Of a stretch of 64,000 nt of DNA, positions 12,306-22,412 are shown piece after piece. Position numbers and translations under genes: made by a program. The notes below the pieces were generated by a model. That model had not been told where the DNA came from. It did not search any database and worked only from the letters and a program-made list of their open reading frames with translations. The stretch covers positions 930,001 to 994,000 of the forward strand of contig NZ_CP054839.1 of the NCBI RefSeq assembly GCF_018141105.1, given 5' to 3'. Position 1 is the stretch's first letter, and the number at the start of each line of letters is the position of its first letter. This stretch comes from Saccharopolyspora erythraea. GTDB lineage: Bacteria; Actinomycetota; Actinomycetes; Mycobacteriales; Pseudonocardiaceae.

Positions 12306-13310
12306 ATGAGCGAGCTTCGGGTTTCGGACGGCTGCGCGGTCGTCCTGGTCGACGACCGGCTCGGCGAGGTGCTCCCGGCCGCGGCGGCGCCGCTGCTGCG
12401 GCGGGCCACCGCCGTCTACGCCGAGGCGGGGCTGGCCGACACCACCCGCGCCGCGCTGGAGGCGCCGCAGCCGCCGCCGGTCGACGAGCTGCTGGCGCTG
12501 GCCGCGCGGGAACCCGTCGTCCTGGTCGCGCCCGAGCTGGGCTCCGCCGAGGCCGACGCGCTGCACGCCGCGGGCGCCAGCCTCGTCGAGGCGCCCAGGC
12601 CCGCCGGGGTGGAGCTGCTGGACGCGGTCACCGTGATGGACCGCCTCCGCTCGCCCGGCGGCTGCCCGTGGGACGCCGAGCAGGACCACGACACCCTGCG
12701 CAGGTACCTCGTCGAGGAGACCTACGAGCTCCTCGACGCCATCGAGCAGCGCGACCGCGCCGCACTGCGCGAAGAGCTCGGCGACGTGCTGTTGCAGGTC
12801 CTCTTCCACGCCAGGATCGCCGCCGAACACGGCGAGGACCCGTTCGGCGTCGACGAGGTCGCGGCCGAGCTGGTGAGCAAGCTGGTGTCGCGGCACCCGC
12901 ACGTCTTCTCCGGTGCTGAGCACGTGCACGACTCCGAGTCCCAGCAGGTGCGCTGGGAGGAGCTCAAGCAGGCCGAGAAGAAGCGCGAGTCCATTGTGGA
13001 TGGTGTCGCGCTCGGTCAGCCCGCGGTGGCGCTGGCCGCCAAGCTCGTGCAGCGCGCGGAGCGCGCGGGGGTGCCCGCGGACGTGCTCCCGAGCGGTGAC
13101 TCCGCGGGCGAGCTGCTGTTCTCGGTGGCGGCCAGGGCCCGGCTCGCGGGCGCCGACCCGGAGGACGAGCTGCGTGCGGTCGCGCTCGCCTTCGCGGGGC
13201 AGGTGCGGGCCGCCGAGTCCAAAGCCCGCGAGTCCGGCCGGGAGCCCGCGGAGCTGTCCGGTCCGGAGTGGGTCGGCTTCTGGCGGTCGGCTTCGGCCGG
13301 GCACGCATGA
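12306..13310 (+). CDS. mazG: MazG nucleoside triphosphate pyrophosphohydrolase
   Basis: 334 residues. The MazG core begins near residue 104 with DRLRSPGGCPWDAEQDH and carries the metal-binding acidic motif VEETYELLDAIE followed by REELGDVLLQVLFHARIA. It hydrolyses (d)NTPs, including damaged ones, to monophosphate and pyrophosphate. The first ~100 residues form an extra N-terminal domain as in mycobacterial MazG. A GACAAT hexamer ends 7 bases before the ATG, giving a good leaderless start with no ribosome site needed. The mazG-to-eno neighbourhood is conserved in related actinobacteria (known synteny). Confidence 0.93.
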   Translation: MSELRVSDGCAVVLVDDRLGEVLPAAAAPLLRRATAVYAEAGLADTTRAALEAPQPPPVDELLALAAREPVVLVAPELGSAEADALHAAGASLVEAPRPAGVELLDAVTVMDRLRSPGGCPWDAEQDHDTLRRYLVEETYELLDAIEQRDRAALREELGDVLLQVLFHARIAAEHGEDPFGVDEVAAELVSKLVSRHPHVFSGAEHVHDSESQQVRWEELKQAEKKRESIVDGVALGQPAVALAAKLVQRAERAGVPADVLPSGDSAGELLFSVAARARLAGADPEDELRAVALAFAGQVRAAESKARESGREPAELSGPEWVGFWRSASAGHA

Positions 13311-13509
13311 GCGTCCGCCGGCCGTGACCGGCGGACGCCCACCCGGCCGGCGGTGACCAGCGGCCTGCTGTGACGATCACCGCTGGATCCGCAGGTCACG
13401 AAACCGGGCTGCTCGCCGACATTCCACACGGGGCCTGCTGGGGGCGGTCGTGCCCCGAACCCGACGCGACTACGAGCGCACGCGCCGCGTGCGCGGCAGG
13501 AGGACCTCT

Positions 13510-14313
13510 TTGCGGCAGCGACCGAGCAGGCAGTGGGTGCTGTTGGGGCTGACACCCGTGATGACGCTGGCGGTCTCGTGCGCCGTCCCCGTCGCGCAGC
13601 CGGCGCGGGAGAGTCCGGTGACCGAGACCGAGCCCCCGACCGCCGCGGCTCCGCCCGACCCGGGCGTCGATCCGCCGCCGCTGCGGCTGCTGGCCGCGGG
13701 CTCGCCGCCGCTGACCCCGGAGACCAGGCCGCAGAACCAGCTCGTGCCCTGGTCGGAGTCGATGGCCGACGCGCTCAACATCCCGCGCGCCGCGCTGCAG
13801 GCCTACGGCTACGCCAGCACCGCCGTCGCCGAGAGCGCGCCGGGGTGCGGGCTGAGCTGGACGGTCCTGGCCGGCATCGGGGTGGTGGAGTCCAGCCACG
13901 GCCGCTTCGGCGGCGCGAGGCTCGACCGCACCGGCAGGCCCAGCATCCCGGTCGTCGGGCCGCCGCTGGACGGCACTCCGGGGGTCAAGCGCATCGACGA
14001 CACCGACCGCGGCGAGTTCGACGGCGACCAGGTGTGGGACCGGGCGGTGGGGCCTCTGCAGTTCATCCCGCAGACCTGGCGGGTGTGGGCGGTCGACGCC
14101 GACGGCGACGGTGCCGCCGACCCCAACGACATCGACGACGCCGCGCTGGCCGCCGCCAGGTACCTGTGCGACGTGGCGGGGGACATGCGCGACCCGGACC
14201 GCTTCTGGACGGCTCTGCTCACCTACAACGCCAGCCGCGAGTACGGCCAGGACGTCCTGGACCACGCCGACGACTACGGCCGCCGGAGCAGGGCCATCCC
14301 CACCGGGCCGTAG
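13510..14313 (+). CDS. lytic transglycosylase lipoprotein (paralogue 1)
   Basis: 267 residues from the TTG at 13510, chosen because AGGAGG sits 6 bases upstream; an in-frame GTG at 13450 lacks one. The N-terminus is a lipoprotein signal with LAVSC, then a Pro/Thr linker. The domain has the SLT/MltB-like signatures: LAGIGVVESSHGRFGG with the catalytic Glu, DRAVGPLQFIPQTWRVW, DGDGAADPNDIDDAALAAA and LTYNASREYGQ. It should cleave the MurNAc-GlcNAc bond in peptidoglycan with 1,6-anhydro product. The next gene is a paralogue with the same motif order, so this is a local duplication. Confidence 0.9.
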   Translation: MRQRPSRQWVLLGLTPVMTLAVSCAVPVAQPARESPVTETEPPTAAAPPDPGVDPPPLRLLAAGSPPLTPETRPQNQLVPWSESMADALNIPRAALQAYGYASTAVAESAPGCGLSWTVLAGIGVVESSHGRFGGARLDRTGRPSIPVVGPPLDGTPGVKRIDDTDRGEFDGDQVWDRAVGPLQFIPQTWRVWAVDADGDGAADPNDIDDAALAAARYLCDVAGDMRDPDRFWTALLTYNASREYGQDVLDHADDYGRRSRAIPTGP

Positions 14314-14361
14314 GGCGCGGCCCGCGCGGTGAGACCGCCGCCGTCGGCGGTGGTCCTGAGA

Positions 14362-14379
14362 GCTACTGGCAAGTAGCCT
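14362..14379 (+). promoter_or_regulatory. leaderless promoter with inverted repeat before transglycosylase 2
   Basis: GCTACT and AGTAGC form a 6-bp inverted repeat with a 4-base spacer. TAGCCT (14374-14379) overlaps it and lies 7 bases before the GTG at 14387, the spacing expected for a leaderless -10 box. A regulator could block the promoter here (inference). Confidence 0.4.
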
Positions 14380-14386
14380 GGGTCGG

Positions 14387-15205
14387 GTGATCGAGACCAC
14401 CGCCCGTCGGCGCCGCGTCGCGGGGGTGCTCGCCGCGCTCGGACGGCTCGGCGTGGCCCTCGCCCTGCTGGCCGCGCTGGCCGGCGGGGTCGGGCTGGCC
14501 GCGGTGCTGAGCACGCCGCCGACCGCGCCAGTCGCCGGTCCGCAACCGGTGCAGGAGCTGGAACCCGCGCACGTCTCGCCGGGATCGGTCGCTCCGCCGG
14601 AGCAGGCGCCGATCCCGCAGTCCGCGCCGGGCACCGACCCGGTTCGGCAGTGGGCCGACAGGGTCTCGGCCGACGTCGACATCCCCGCCCGCGCGCTGGT
14701 CGCCTACGTCAACGCCGACCTGGCCATGCGGCAGTACCAGCCCGGGTGCCGGATCTCGTGGGCCACGCTCGCCGGGATCGGGCGCATCGAGTCCGACCAC
14801 GGCCGCTACGGAGGCGCGCTGCTGCGCGAGGACGCCCGGCCGTCCCGGCCGATCATCGGCGTCGCGCTCGACGGGACGCCGGGGGTGCGGGTCATCGGCG
14901 ACACCGACGGCGGGGCGCTGGACGGCGACCGGCTCTACGACCGGGCCGTGGGGCCGATGCAGTTCATCCCGTCGACCTGGCGCAACTGGGCCACCGACGG
15001 CAACGGCGACGGACTCGGCGATCCGCAGGACCTCGACGACGCGGCGATGGCCGCGGCTCGCTACCTGTGCAACGGCGGCCGGAACATGACCACCGGCGGC
15101 GGCTGGTGGGCCGCGGTCATGTCCTACAACAACTCGCAGGAGTACGGGCAGAAGGTGTTCGCGCTGGCCGAGCGCTACGCCGCCGCCGGGTCGCGCCGCA
15201 GCTGA
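14387..15205 (+). CDS. membrane-anchored lytic transglycosylase (paralogue 2)
   Basis: 272 residues with an N-terminal membrane anchor (LGVALALLAALAGGVGLAAV) rather than a lipobox, then a Pro-rich linker and the transglycosylase domain: LAGIGRIESDHGRYGG with catalytic Glu, DRAVGPMQFIPSTWRNW, DGNGDGLGDPQDLDDAAMAA and MSYNNSQEYGQKVF. It shares this order with paralogues 1 and 3 in the window. The role is peptidoglycan cleavage during growth or division. GTG at 14387 is 7 bases from a TAGCCT box, so translation is probably leaderless. It is separated from paralogue 1 by 73 bases. Confidence 0.9.
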   Translation: MIETTARRRRVAGVLAALGRLGVALALLAALAGGVGLAAVLSTPPTAPVAGPQPVQELEPAHVSPGSVAPPEQAPIPQSAPGTDPVRQWADRVSADVDIPARALVAYVNADLAMRQYQPGCRISWATLAGIGRIESDHGRYGGALLREDARPSRPIIGVALDGTPGVRVIGDTDGGALDGDRLYDRAVGPMQFIPSTWRNWATDGNGDGLGDPQDLDDAAMAAARYLCNGGRNMTTGGGWWAAVMSYNNSQEYGQKVFALAERYAAAGSRRS

Positions 15206-15217
15206 CGGCCGCCGGGG

Positions 15218-15601
15218 TCACCGCGCCCGGGAGTCGACGGCGATCCGGGCGTTGATCTCGCCCAGGGCCTCCTGGTAGGCGGGGTCGGGGTTCATGGTCG
15301 CGGCCAGCCGGAGCTGCGTGCGGGCCTCGATGAGACGACCCTGGCGTTGCAGGGTGCGGCCGAGGACCAGCCGGGCGTAGTGGTCGGAGGGGTCCAGCTC
15401 CAGCACCCGCAGGAACGCCAGCTCGGCCCGCCGGAACTGGGCGGAGAACAGGTAGGCGCGACCCAGCAGGAGCTGAACGCTCTTCTTGTCCGAGGCGATG
15501 TCGAGGACGGGTTCCAGAACGCGGATCGCCTCCAGCGGGCGCCGCTGCGCGACCAGGCTCTCGGCCCGGCGGAAAGCTTCCACGGTGCCTTCGGTGGTCA
15601 T
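15218..15601 (-). CDS. tetratricopeptide repeat protein
   Basis: 127 residues, all helical, with TPR spacing: RRAESLVAQRRPLEAIRVLE, LLGRAYLFSAQFRRAELAFL and LVLGRTLQRQGRLIEARTQL. About three repeats fill the protein, so it is likely a small cytoplasmic scaffold; no enzyme domain is present. It is convergent with the second transglycosylase and divergent from eno, so it forms its own unit. ATG at 15601 is the first codon that keeps the first helix complete. Confidence 0.8.
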   Translation of the reverse strand: MTTEGTVEAFRRAESLVAQRRPLEAIRVLEPVLDIASDKKSVQLLLGRAYLFSAQFRRAELAFLRVLELDPSDHYARLVLGRTLQRQGRLIEARTQLRLAATMNPDPAYQEALGEINARIAVDSRAR

Positions 15602-17249
<1,648 letters not shown>

Positions 17250-17251
17250 TC

Positions 17252-17782
17252 ATGAGCGGACGCGACCGCGGCCAGCGCCGCCGCCGGGGCGAGAGCCCGG
17301 CGGCGCGGCGATCCGAGCGCGTCCGCCGGAACACCCCCAGGTCCTCGGGCAAGCGGCCGGGCGGGCAGTCGCCTGCCCGGTCGCGCCCGAGGTCCAGCAG
17401 CAGCGGCGGCGCGTTCAAGCTCTCCTCCACGCGGCACGCGGCGGTCCTGGCGATCGTGGTGTGCGCGATGGCGCTGAGCGTGTCGGTGCCGCTGCGCACC
17501 TACCTCAGCCAGCGCGCGGAGCTGGCCCACCAGGAGCAGCGCAAGGTCGAGCTGGTGCAGCAGGTGCAGGAGCTCGAACAGCGGCGGACCGAGCTGTCCG
17601 ACCCGGCCCGCATCGAGGCCGAGGCCAGGGCGCGGCTCGGTTACGTGCGGCCGGGCGAGACGCCCTACGTCGTGGAGGTCCCCGCGGCGCCGCAGGCACC
17701 AGCGCCCGCGGCCGAACCGCGTGGCGACGGCAGGCCGTGGTACGAACGCCTGTGGGACTCGGTGACGGGAAAGGAACAGTGA
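17252..17782 (+). CDS. FtsB/DivIC-family septum protein
   Basis: 176 residues: a long basic cytoplasmic tail rich in Arg, Ser, Pro and Gly (about 1-60), one membrane helix (AVLAIVVCAMALSVSVPL), then an extracytoplasmic coiled coil (about 85-120, QRKVELVQQVQELEQRRTEL) ending in the DivIC motif ARARLGYVRPGETPYVV. DivIC/FtsB proteins form a complex with FtsL/FtsQ that activates septal wall synthesis. The gene directly follows eno and overlaps the DUF501 gene by 4 bases (GTGA). The basic tail is longer than in E. coli, as usual in actinobacteria. Confidence 0.9.
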   Translation: MSGRDRGQRRRRGESPAARRSERVRRNTPRSSGKRPGGQSPARSRPRSSSSGGAFKLSSTRHAAVLAIVVCAMALSVSVPLRTYLSQRAELAHQEQRKVELVQQVQELEQRRTELSDPARIEAEARARLGYVRPGETPYVVEVPAAPQAPAPAAEPRGDGRPWYERLWDSVTGKEQ

Positions 17783-18303
17783 CGTTGGCGGGCACATCGA
17801 CTCCGGGCGCGGACGCCGCGGAGCCGGGCGGGACGTCCTCGATCAGCGAGGCCGACCGCGAGGTCATCGCGCGGCAGATCGGCAGGCCGCCGCGCGGGCT
17901 GCGCGCCGTCGCGGCGCGCGACGGGGCGGGCGAGCCGACCGTGGTGCAGACGAACCCGCGGCTGGAGGACGGCACGCCGTTCCCCACGCTGTACTACCTG
18001 ACCTCGCCCCGGCTGGTGTCGGCCGTCTCGACGCTGGAGGCCGAGGGGCTGATGCGGGAGATGGCCGACCGCCTCGCGCAGGACGACGAACTCGCCGAGC
18101 AGTACCGCCGGGCCCACGAGTCCTACCTCGCCGAGCGCGACGCGATCGAGTCGCTGGGCACCGACGTCAGCGCGGGCGGCATGCCGGACCGGGTCAAGTG
18201 CCTGCACGTGCACGTCGCACACGCCCTCGCCAAGGGGCCGGGCGTGAACCCGTTCGGCGACCAGGCGCTGGAGCTGATCGCCGAGCGCTGGCCGGAGAGC
18301 TGA
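17779..18303 (+). CDS. DUF501 family protein
   Basis: 174 residues starting at the GTG that overlaps the previous stop. Family hallmarks are IARQIGRPPRGLRAVAARD near the N-terminus, FPTLYYLTSPRL, and the C-terminal HxH block DRVKCLHVHVAHALAKGPG followed by NPFGDQ. The function is unknown; the conserved Cys-His cluster suggests metal binding. It is consistently linked to eno, divIC and ppx in actinobacteria, and that order is kept here except that two extra genes separate it from ppx. Confidence 0.9.
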   Translation: MTLAGTSTPGADAAEPGGTSSISEADREVIARQIGRPPRGLRAVAARDGAGEPTVVQTNPRLEDGTPFPTLYYLTSPRLVSAVSTLEAEGLMREMADRLAQDDELAEQYRRAHESYLAERDAIESLGTDVSAGGMPDRVKCLHVHVAHALAKGPGVNPFGDQALELIAERWPES

Positions 18304-18478
18304 GCCGCACCTCCCGCGTTCGCCCGGCCGGTGGTCCCGGTGCCCGGCCTTCGGAGCAGCGCTCGTCCGCTCGCCGGGTTCGCCGAACGGTGCCGGCCGC
18401 GGGCCGATACACTGCCCACTCCAGGACGTCGCGTGTAGTCATCCTGAGGTCACTGACAGTTAAGAGGCGGAGCGCACC

Positions 18479-19087
18479 ATGGGCTACGTCCGCGGTTTTC
18501 CTCCCGGCAGGTCCTTGACGCGGGCAGACCTGGAGTCGATGCCTCATGACGGGCACCGATACGAGCTGCTGGACGGGGTCCTCGTCGTGAGCCCGTCGCC
18601 GCGGCCGCTGCACCAGCGCGCGATCCTGCGGTTGATCGTCGCGCTGGAACCGGCGTGCCCGGCGACCCACGAGGTGCTGCCCGCGCCGGTCGACGTCATC
18701 CTCGCCGAGGACACCGTGCTCATCCCCGACGTGGTGGTCGGCAGGCGGGACGCCTTCACCGAGCAGGCGCTGATCGGCCCGCCGGTGCTGGCCGTCGAGG
18801 TGCTCTCGCCCCGCACCAGGCATTTCGACCTGCACCTCAAGCGGGCCAAGTTCGCCGAGGCCGGCTGCCCGCACTACTGGGTCATCGACCCCGACGAGCC
18901 CCGCATCCGGTGCTGGCGCCTCGGTCCCCGCGGCGCGGTCGACCTCGACTCGCCCACCTCCTGCGCGGAGCCGCTCGACGGCTACACCGAGACCGCTTCG
19001 GTGGCGGGGCAGCAGTGGCTGGAGCTCAACGAACCGTTCCCGGTGCGGCTGCGACCGGCCGATCTCGTCTCCAGCCATCGGGGCTGA
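18479..19087 (+). CDS. Uma2-family (DUF820) nuclease-fold protein
   Basis: 202 residues with the restriction-endonuclease-like core of Uma2 proteins: LPAPVDVILAEDTVLIPDVV with the acidic Asp, LAVEVLSPRTRHFDLHLKR with the E-x-L-S motif and Lys, and AGCPHYWVIDPDEPRIRCW. These proteins expand strongly in cyanobacteria and actinobacteria, and their biological role is unknown. It interrupts the usual DUF501-ppx order together with the third transglycosylase. The ATG at 18479 follows a GAGGCGGAG ribosome site. Confidence 0.9.
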   Translation: MGYVRGFPPGRSLTRADLESMPHDGHRYELLDGVLVVSPSPRPLHQRAILRLIVALEPACPATHEVLPAPVDVILAEDTVLIPDVVVGRRDAFTEQALIGPPVLAVEVLSPRTRHFDLHLKRAKFAEAGCPHYWVIDPDEPRIRCWRLGPRGAVDLDSPTSCAEPLDGYTETASVAGQQWLELNEPFPVRLRPADLVSSHRG

Positions 19088-19289
19088 ACAACCCGGTTTC
19101 TCGGCGGTTTCTCGCCATCCGGGCAACGCCATCGCCGTCCCGTTCCGTCTTCCCGGCACAGGGGTGACACCGGAGTCGCCGCCGAGCGCTGCTTGCCGCG
19201 GTGGTGTATCCAGGAGGCCGCGTTCCGGTTGGGGTACCGGGTGGCGCGTCGGTCGTAGGGAGTCACTCCGCCGGCGACCAGGAGGAGCA

Positions 19290-20861
19290 GTGACAGCTCG
19301 CAGGAAGCATTCGCGCAGGGGGAATCCGCTTTTCCGGCAACGCAGGCGCAGATCGCGCTGGGTGGCGGTCACCGCGCTCACGCCTGTCCTGCTCGTGCCC
19401 GCCGCGCTGATCGGTGCCTCCAGCGGCTTCCAGGCTTCCGCGCCGACGGCGGGCGGGGCGTTGCGAACGGATGCCGACCCGCGGGAGCTCGGCGCGGGCG
19501 GGCGGATTCCGCAGGCCGACCAGCTCAGCCCGGAAGTGCTCGACCGGGCCGGGGACCCGGAGCGGCTCGCGACCGGCGCGGGGCCCGCGGTCGAGGTGCC
19601 GAGCGGACCGCTGGGAATCCCGGAACCGATGCTGTCGGCCTACGTCGCGGCTGCCGAGCGCGCGTCGGAGTCGACCCCGTCCTGCGGGGTGCACTGGTCG
19701 GTGCTCGCCTCCATCGGCCGCATCGAGTCCGGGCACGCCCGCGGCGGCGAGGTCGACGTCGTGGGCACGACGGTGGAGGCCATCCTCGGCCCGCGGCTCT
19801 CCGGCGGACCCGGGATCGCGGCGATCCCGGACACCGACGGCGGCCAGTACGACGGGGACCCGACCTGGGACCGGGCGGTCGGCTCGATGCAGTTCATCCC
19901 GTCGACCTGGCGCAAGTACGCGACGGACGGCAACCAGGACGGCGTCAGCAGCCCGCACAACGTGCACGACGCGACCGTCGCGGCGGCCGAGTACCTGTGC
20001 TCCGGGGGGACGAACCTGCGTGAGCCGGCGAACCTGGCCGCCGCGGTGTTCCGCTACAACCACTCCGACGAGTACGTGCGCACCGTCCTGGTGTGGGCCT
20101 CCGCCTACGCCAAGGGCGTGACGCCGACGCCGTCGGAGCCGGCACCGGAGGTCGACGACGTGCTCGAGGGCAACCGCCTGCCCGACGGCCCGGCGGTCCT
20201 GGCGATGCCGCAGGCGCCGCCTCCGGCCGGTGCGCCCGCGCCGGTGCCTGGGCCTGCTCCGGCGCCGACGGCGCCCCCGCCGAACGGCACCCCGCCACCC
20301 GCACCGTCGTCGAGCACCCCGCCGGGCAGCACCCCGCCGTCGACCACTCCGCCGGGGAGCACTCCGCCGGGGAGTTCGACTCCGCCGGAAAGCTCGACCC
20401 CGCCGGGGAGTTCGACTCCGCCCGGGAGTTCCACGCCTCCGCCGGAGAGCAGCAAGCCTCCGGAAAGCACCACGCCGCCGCCCGAGAGCACCACGCCGCC
20501 GCCCGAGAGCACCACGCCGCCGGAGAGCACGACTCCTCCGCCGGAAAGCAGCAAGCCTCCGGAAAGCACGACACCGCCCCCGGACAGCACGACACCGCCC
20601 CCGGACAGCAGCACACCTCCGCCTGAGAGCAGCAGGCCGCCGGAGGATCCGGGACCGCCGCCGTCGTGCCAGGTGCCGGTGCTGCACAACGGCGAGTTCG
20701 TGACCGAGCAGGACAGGCCGGCGGCCGGGAACGACCTCGCGCCGGGCCGCACCGATCCCGCATCGGCGACCGGCGGCGCGACCGTCTACGTCGAGCCGGG
20801 CGACGGCGGGCCGCTGGTGCCGTGCGTCGTGCCGGACGACTACGCCCCCGCGCAGCGGTGA
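19290..20861 (+). CDS. lytic transglycosylase with Ser/Thr/Pro-rich wall-spanning tail (paralogue 3)
   Basis: 523 residues from the GTG at 19290, which follows GGAGGAG. A basic N-terminus and one membrane/signal helix lead to the catalytic domain (about 110-270): LASIGRIESGHARGGE with catalytic Glu, DRAVGSMQFIPSTWRKY, DGNQDGVSSPHNVHDATVAA and FRYNHSDEYVRTV. After it come a Pro/Ala linker and about 115 residues built of S-T-P-P/E units (DNA 20302-20640), then a short acidic tail with two Cys. The tail would be extended and could reach through the wall or be glycosylated. It is the longest of the three paralogues. Confidence 0.9.
   Translation: MTARRKHSRRGNPLFRQRRRRSRWVAVTALTPVLLVPAALIGASSGFQASAPTAGGALRTDADPRELGAGGRIPQADQLSPEVLDRAGDPERLATGAGPAVEVPSGPLGIPEPMLSAYVAAAERASESTPSCGVHWSVLASIGRIESGHARGGEVDVVGTTVEAILGPRLSGGPGIAAIPDTDGGQYDGDPTWDRAVGSMQFIPSTWRKYATDGNQDGVSSPHNVHDATVAAAEYLCSGGTNLREPANLAAAVFRYNHSDEYVRTVLVWASAYAKGVTPTPSEPAPEVDDVLEGNRLPDGPAVLAMPQAPPPAGAPAPVPGPAPAPTAPPPNGTPPPAPSSSTPPGSTPPSTTPPGSTPPGSSTPPESSTPPGSSTPPGSSTPPPESSKPPESTTPPPESTTPPPESTTPPESTTPPPESSKPPESTTPPPDSTTPPPDSSTPPPESSRPPEDPGPPPSCQVPVLHNGEFVTEQDRPAAGNDLAPGRTDPASATGGATVYVEPGDGGPLVPCVVPDDYAPAQR
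20302..20640 (+). repeat. coding repeat of S-T-P-P units in transglycosylase 3
   Basis: Short in-frame units based on STPPGSS, STPPPES and SKPPES, 7-9 residues each, repeat many times with very similar codons (AGC ACC ACG CCG CCG type), so the DNA itself is repetitive and prone to length change. Confidence 0.85.
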
Positions 20862-21233
20862 TGTCCTGGGAGTGAAACCGCTCCACCCGGCAGGCGGTGT
20901 CCTGGTGCCAGGGACACCGCCTGCCGCTTTCCAGGCCCGCGACACCGCCGGTCGAGGTCGCTGGACCGGGTGGAGATGGTTTGGCAGACGGGTGAATCTC
21001 TGTGTGATCACCCGTTTTCGCCCGGCGGTTCGCGCGCTCGCCCTGGACGCGCTGAGTCACCATGGGTCGCCCGTCCGAAGGAGTCCGCGCTCGCCACTTC
21101 CGTGTGACGCGGAGTTGTGGCACCACGCGCGAGCGTCCGCCGGGCGCGCTACTAGCGTGGGGGCCAACAGCGCGGGGCAGCGCGGGGCGGGCCTGCGGCG
21201 GCCTGCCGGCGCACGTATCGAGGAGGACCAGCG
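20862..21233. other. intergenic region before ppx
   Basis: It contains the strong hairpin at 20888-20926 and then about 300 bases without a supported gene. No clear promoter consensus was found close to ppx, but the ribosome site GAGGAGGACC before 21234 is good. Confidence 0.4.
20888..20926. terminator. strong hairpin terminator
   Basis: Two 15-base arms, CGGCAGGCGGTGTCC and GGACACCGCCTGCCG, pair perfectly around a 9-base loop, followed by CTTTCC. It ends the transglycosylase transcript and insulates ppx. Confidence 0.8.
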
Positions 21234-22208
21234 ATGTCACGGGTCGCGGCGATCGACTGCGGAACGAACTCCATCCGGCTGCTCGTCGCCGACGTGACGG
21301 TCTCCCCGGGGCCGGACTCCGATCCCGACGGCGGGACGCGCCACCTGCGCGACATCCACCGCGAGATGCGGATCGTGCGGCTCGGCCAGGGCGTCGACGC
21401 CACCGGCAGGCTCGCCGACGAGGCGCTCGAGCGCACGCGGGCCGCGCTGGTCGACTACGCCAACATCGCGCGCCGCAAGGGTGTGGAGCGCATCCGCATG
21501 GTGGCGACCTCGGCGACGAGGGACGCCTCCAACCGCGAGGAGTTCTTCGCCATGGTGCGCGAGACCCTCGGCATCGACGCGGAGGTGATCACCGGCGACG
21601 AGGAGGCTCGGCTGTCGTTCATCGGCGCGGTCGGCGACCTGGACCCGCAGGACGGGCCGTTCGTGGTCACCGACGTCGGCGGCGGATCGACGGAGCTGGT
21701 GGTGGGCACCTGGGACGGCGTGCGCGCCGACATCACCGCCGCGTACTCGGCCGACATCGGCTGCGTCCGGCTGACCGAGCGGAGCCTGCACGGCGACCCC
21801 CCGGCCGAGGACGAGGTCCGCGAGGCCGTCAAGGTCGCGCGCGGCATTCTGGACGACGCGTTCGCCGCCGTCGATTCCTCGGATGCCCGGACCTGGGTCG
21901 GGGTCGCCGGAACGGTCACGACGCTTTCGGCCATCGCGCAGAATCTGCCGGAGTACGATCCCGCCGCCATTCACCTTTCCCAGATATCCCGGAATGAACT
22001 CGAACGGACAACCGAACAGTTGTTGTCGATGACCCACGACGAGCGCGCCCGGATCGGCTCGCTGCACGCGGGCCGGGTGGACGTGATCGTCGGCGGCGCG
22101 CTGGTGGTGAAGGTGCTGGCAGAGGAGCTGTCGGAACGCGCCGGAATCGACTCGATCACCGTCAGTGAACACGACATCCTGGACGGCATCGCCCTGTCTA
22201 TCAGCTAG
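21234..22208 (+). CDS. Ppx/GppA exopolyphosphatase-family phosphatase
   Basis: 324 residues of the actin/hexokinase-fold Ppx/GppA family: phosphate-1 motif AAIDCGTNSIRLLVAD at the N-terminus, REMRIVRLGQGVDATG, MVATSATRDASN, and phosphate-2 motif VTDVGGGSTELVVG near 145. It lacks the extra C-terminal domains of E. coli Ppx, matching the short actinobacterial Ppx2/Ppx1 type. Members hydrolyse polyphosphate or pppGpp; which one cannot be told here. It completes the eno/ftsB/DUF501/ppx neighbourhood. The ATG follows GAGGAGG. Confidence 0.93.
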   Translation: MSRVAAIDCGTNSIRLLVADVTVSPGPDSDPDGGTRHLRDIHREMRIVRLGQGVDATGRLADEALERTRAALVDYANIARRKGVERIRMVATSATRDASNREEFFAMVRETLGIDAEVITGDEEARLSFIGAVGDLDPQDGPFVVTDVGGGSTELVVGTWDGVRADITAAYSADIGCVRLTERSLHGDPPAEDEVREAVKVARGILDDAFAAVDSSDARTWVGVAGTVTTLSAIAQNLPEYDPAAIHLSQISRNELERTTEQLLSMTHDERARIGSLHAGRVDVIVGGALVVKVLAEELSERAGIDSITVSEHDILDGIALSIS

Positions 22209-22233
22209 TTCCCGGAGTGTGGTCGTCCTATTC

Positions 22234-22275
22234 CACCTTCTGAGTGACGGGGTTTCTGGATCGAGCCAGAAGGTG
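22234..22275 (+). promoter_or_regulatory. two mutually exclusive hairpins upstream of the oligopeptide operon
   Basis: CACCTTCTG (22234-22242) and TTCTGG (22254-22259) are both complementary to the same downstream segment CCAGAAGGTG (22266-22275). So two alternative stems, of 9 and 6 bp, compete. A 5-bp GTGAG/CTCAC repeat and a TATGTT box follow near 22316. It may be the ppx terminator, an attenuator or an operator. Confidence 0.35.
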
Positions 22276-22412
22276 ACGGCTTTGTGACAGCGGATTGCTG
22301 TGAGCCCGTTCTCACTTATGTTTACGCTCGTCTGACGCGGCGGTGAACGCCGCCGTGCGTGGTGACCCCCGAAAATCCCCGACGGGGCACACGTGGAAGC
22401 GGGAGGACGTAC

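Noticed and set aside
19263-21011. Minus-strand 582-codon frame opposite transglycosylase 3
   Set aside because: A shadow of the repetitive S-T-P-P coding DNA, giving Arg-rich repeats; no start context.
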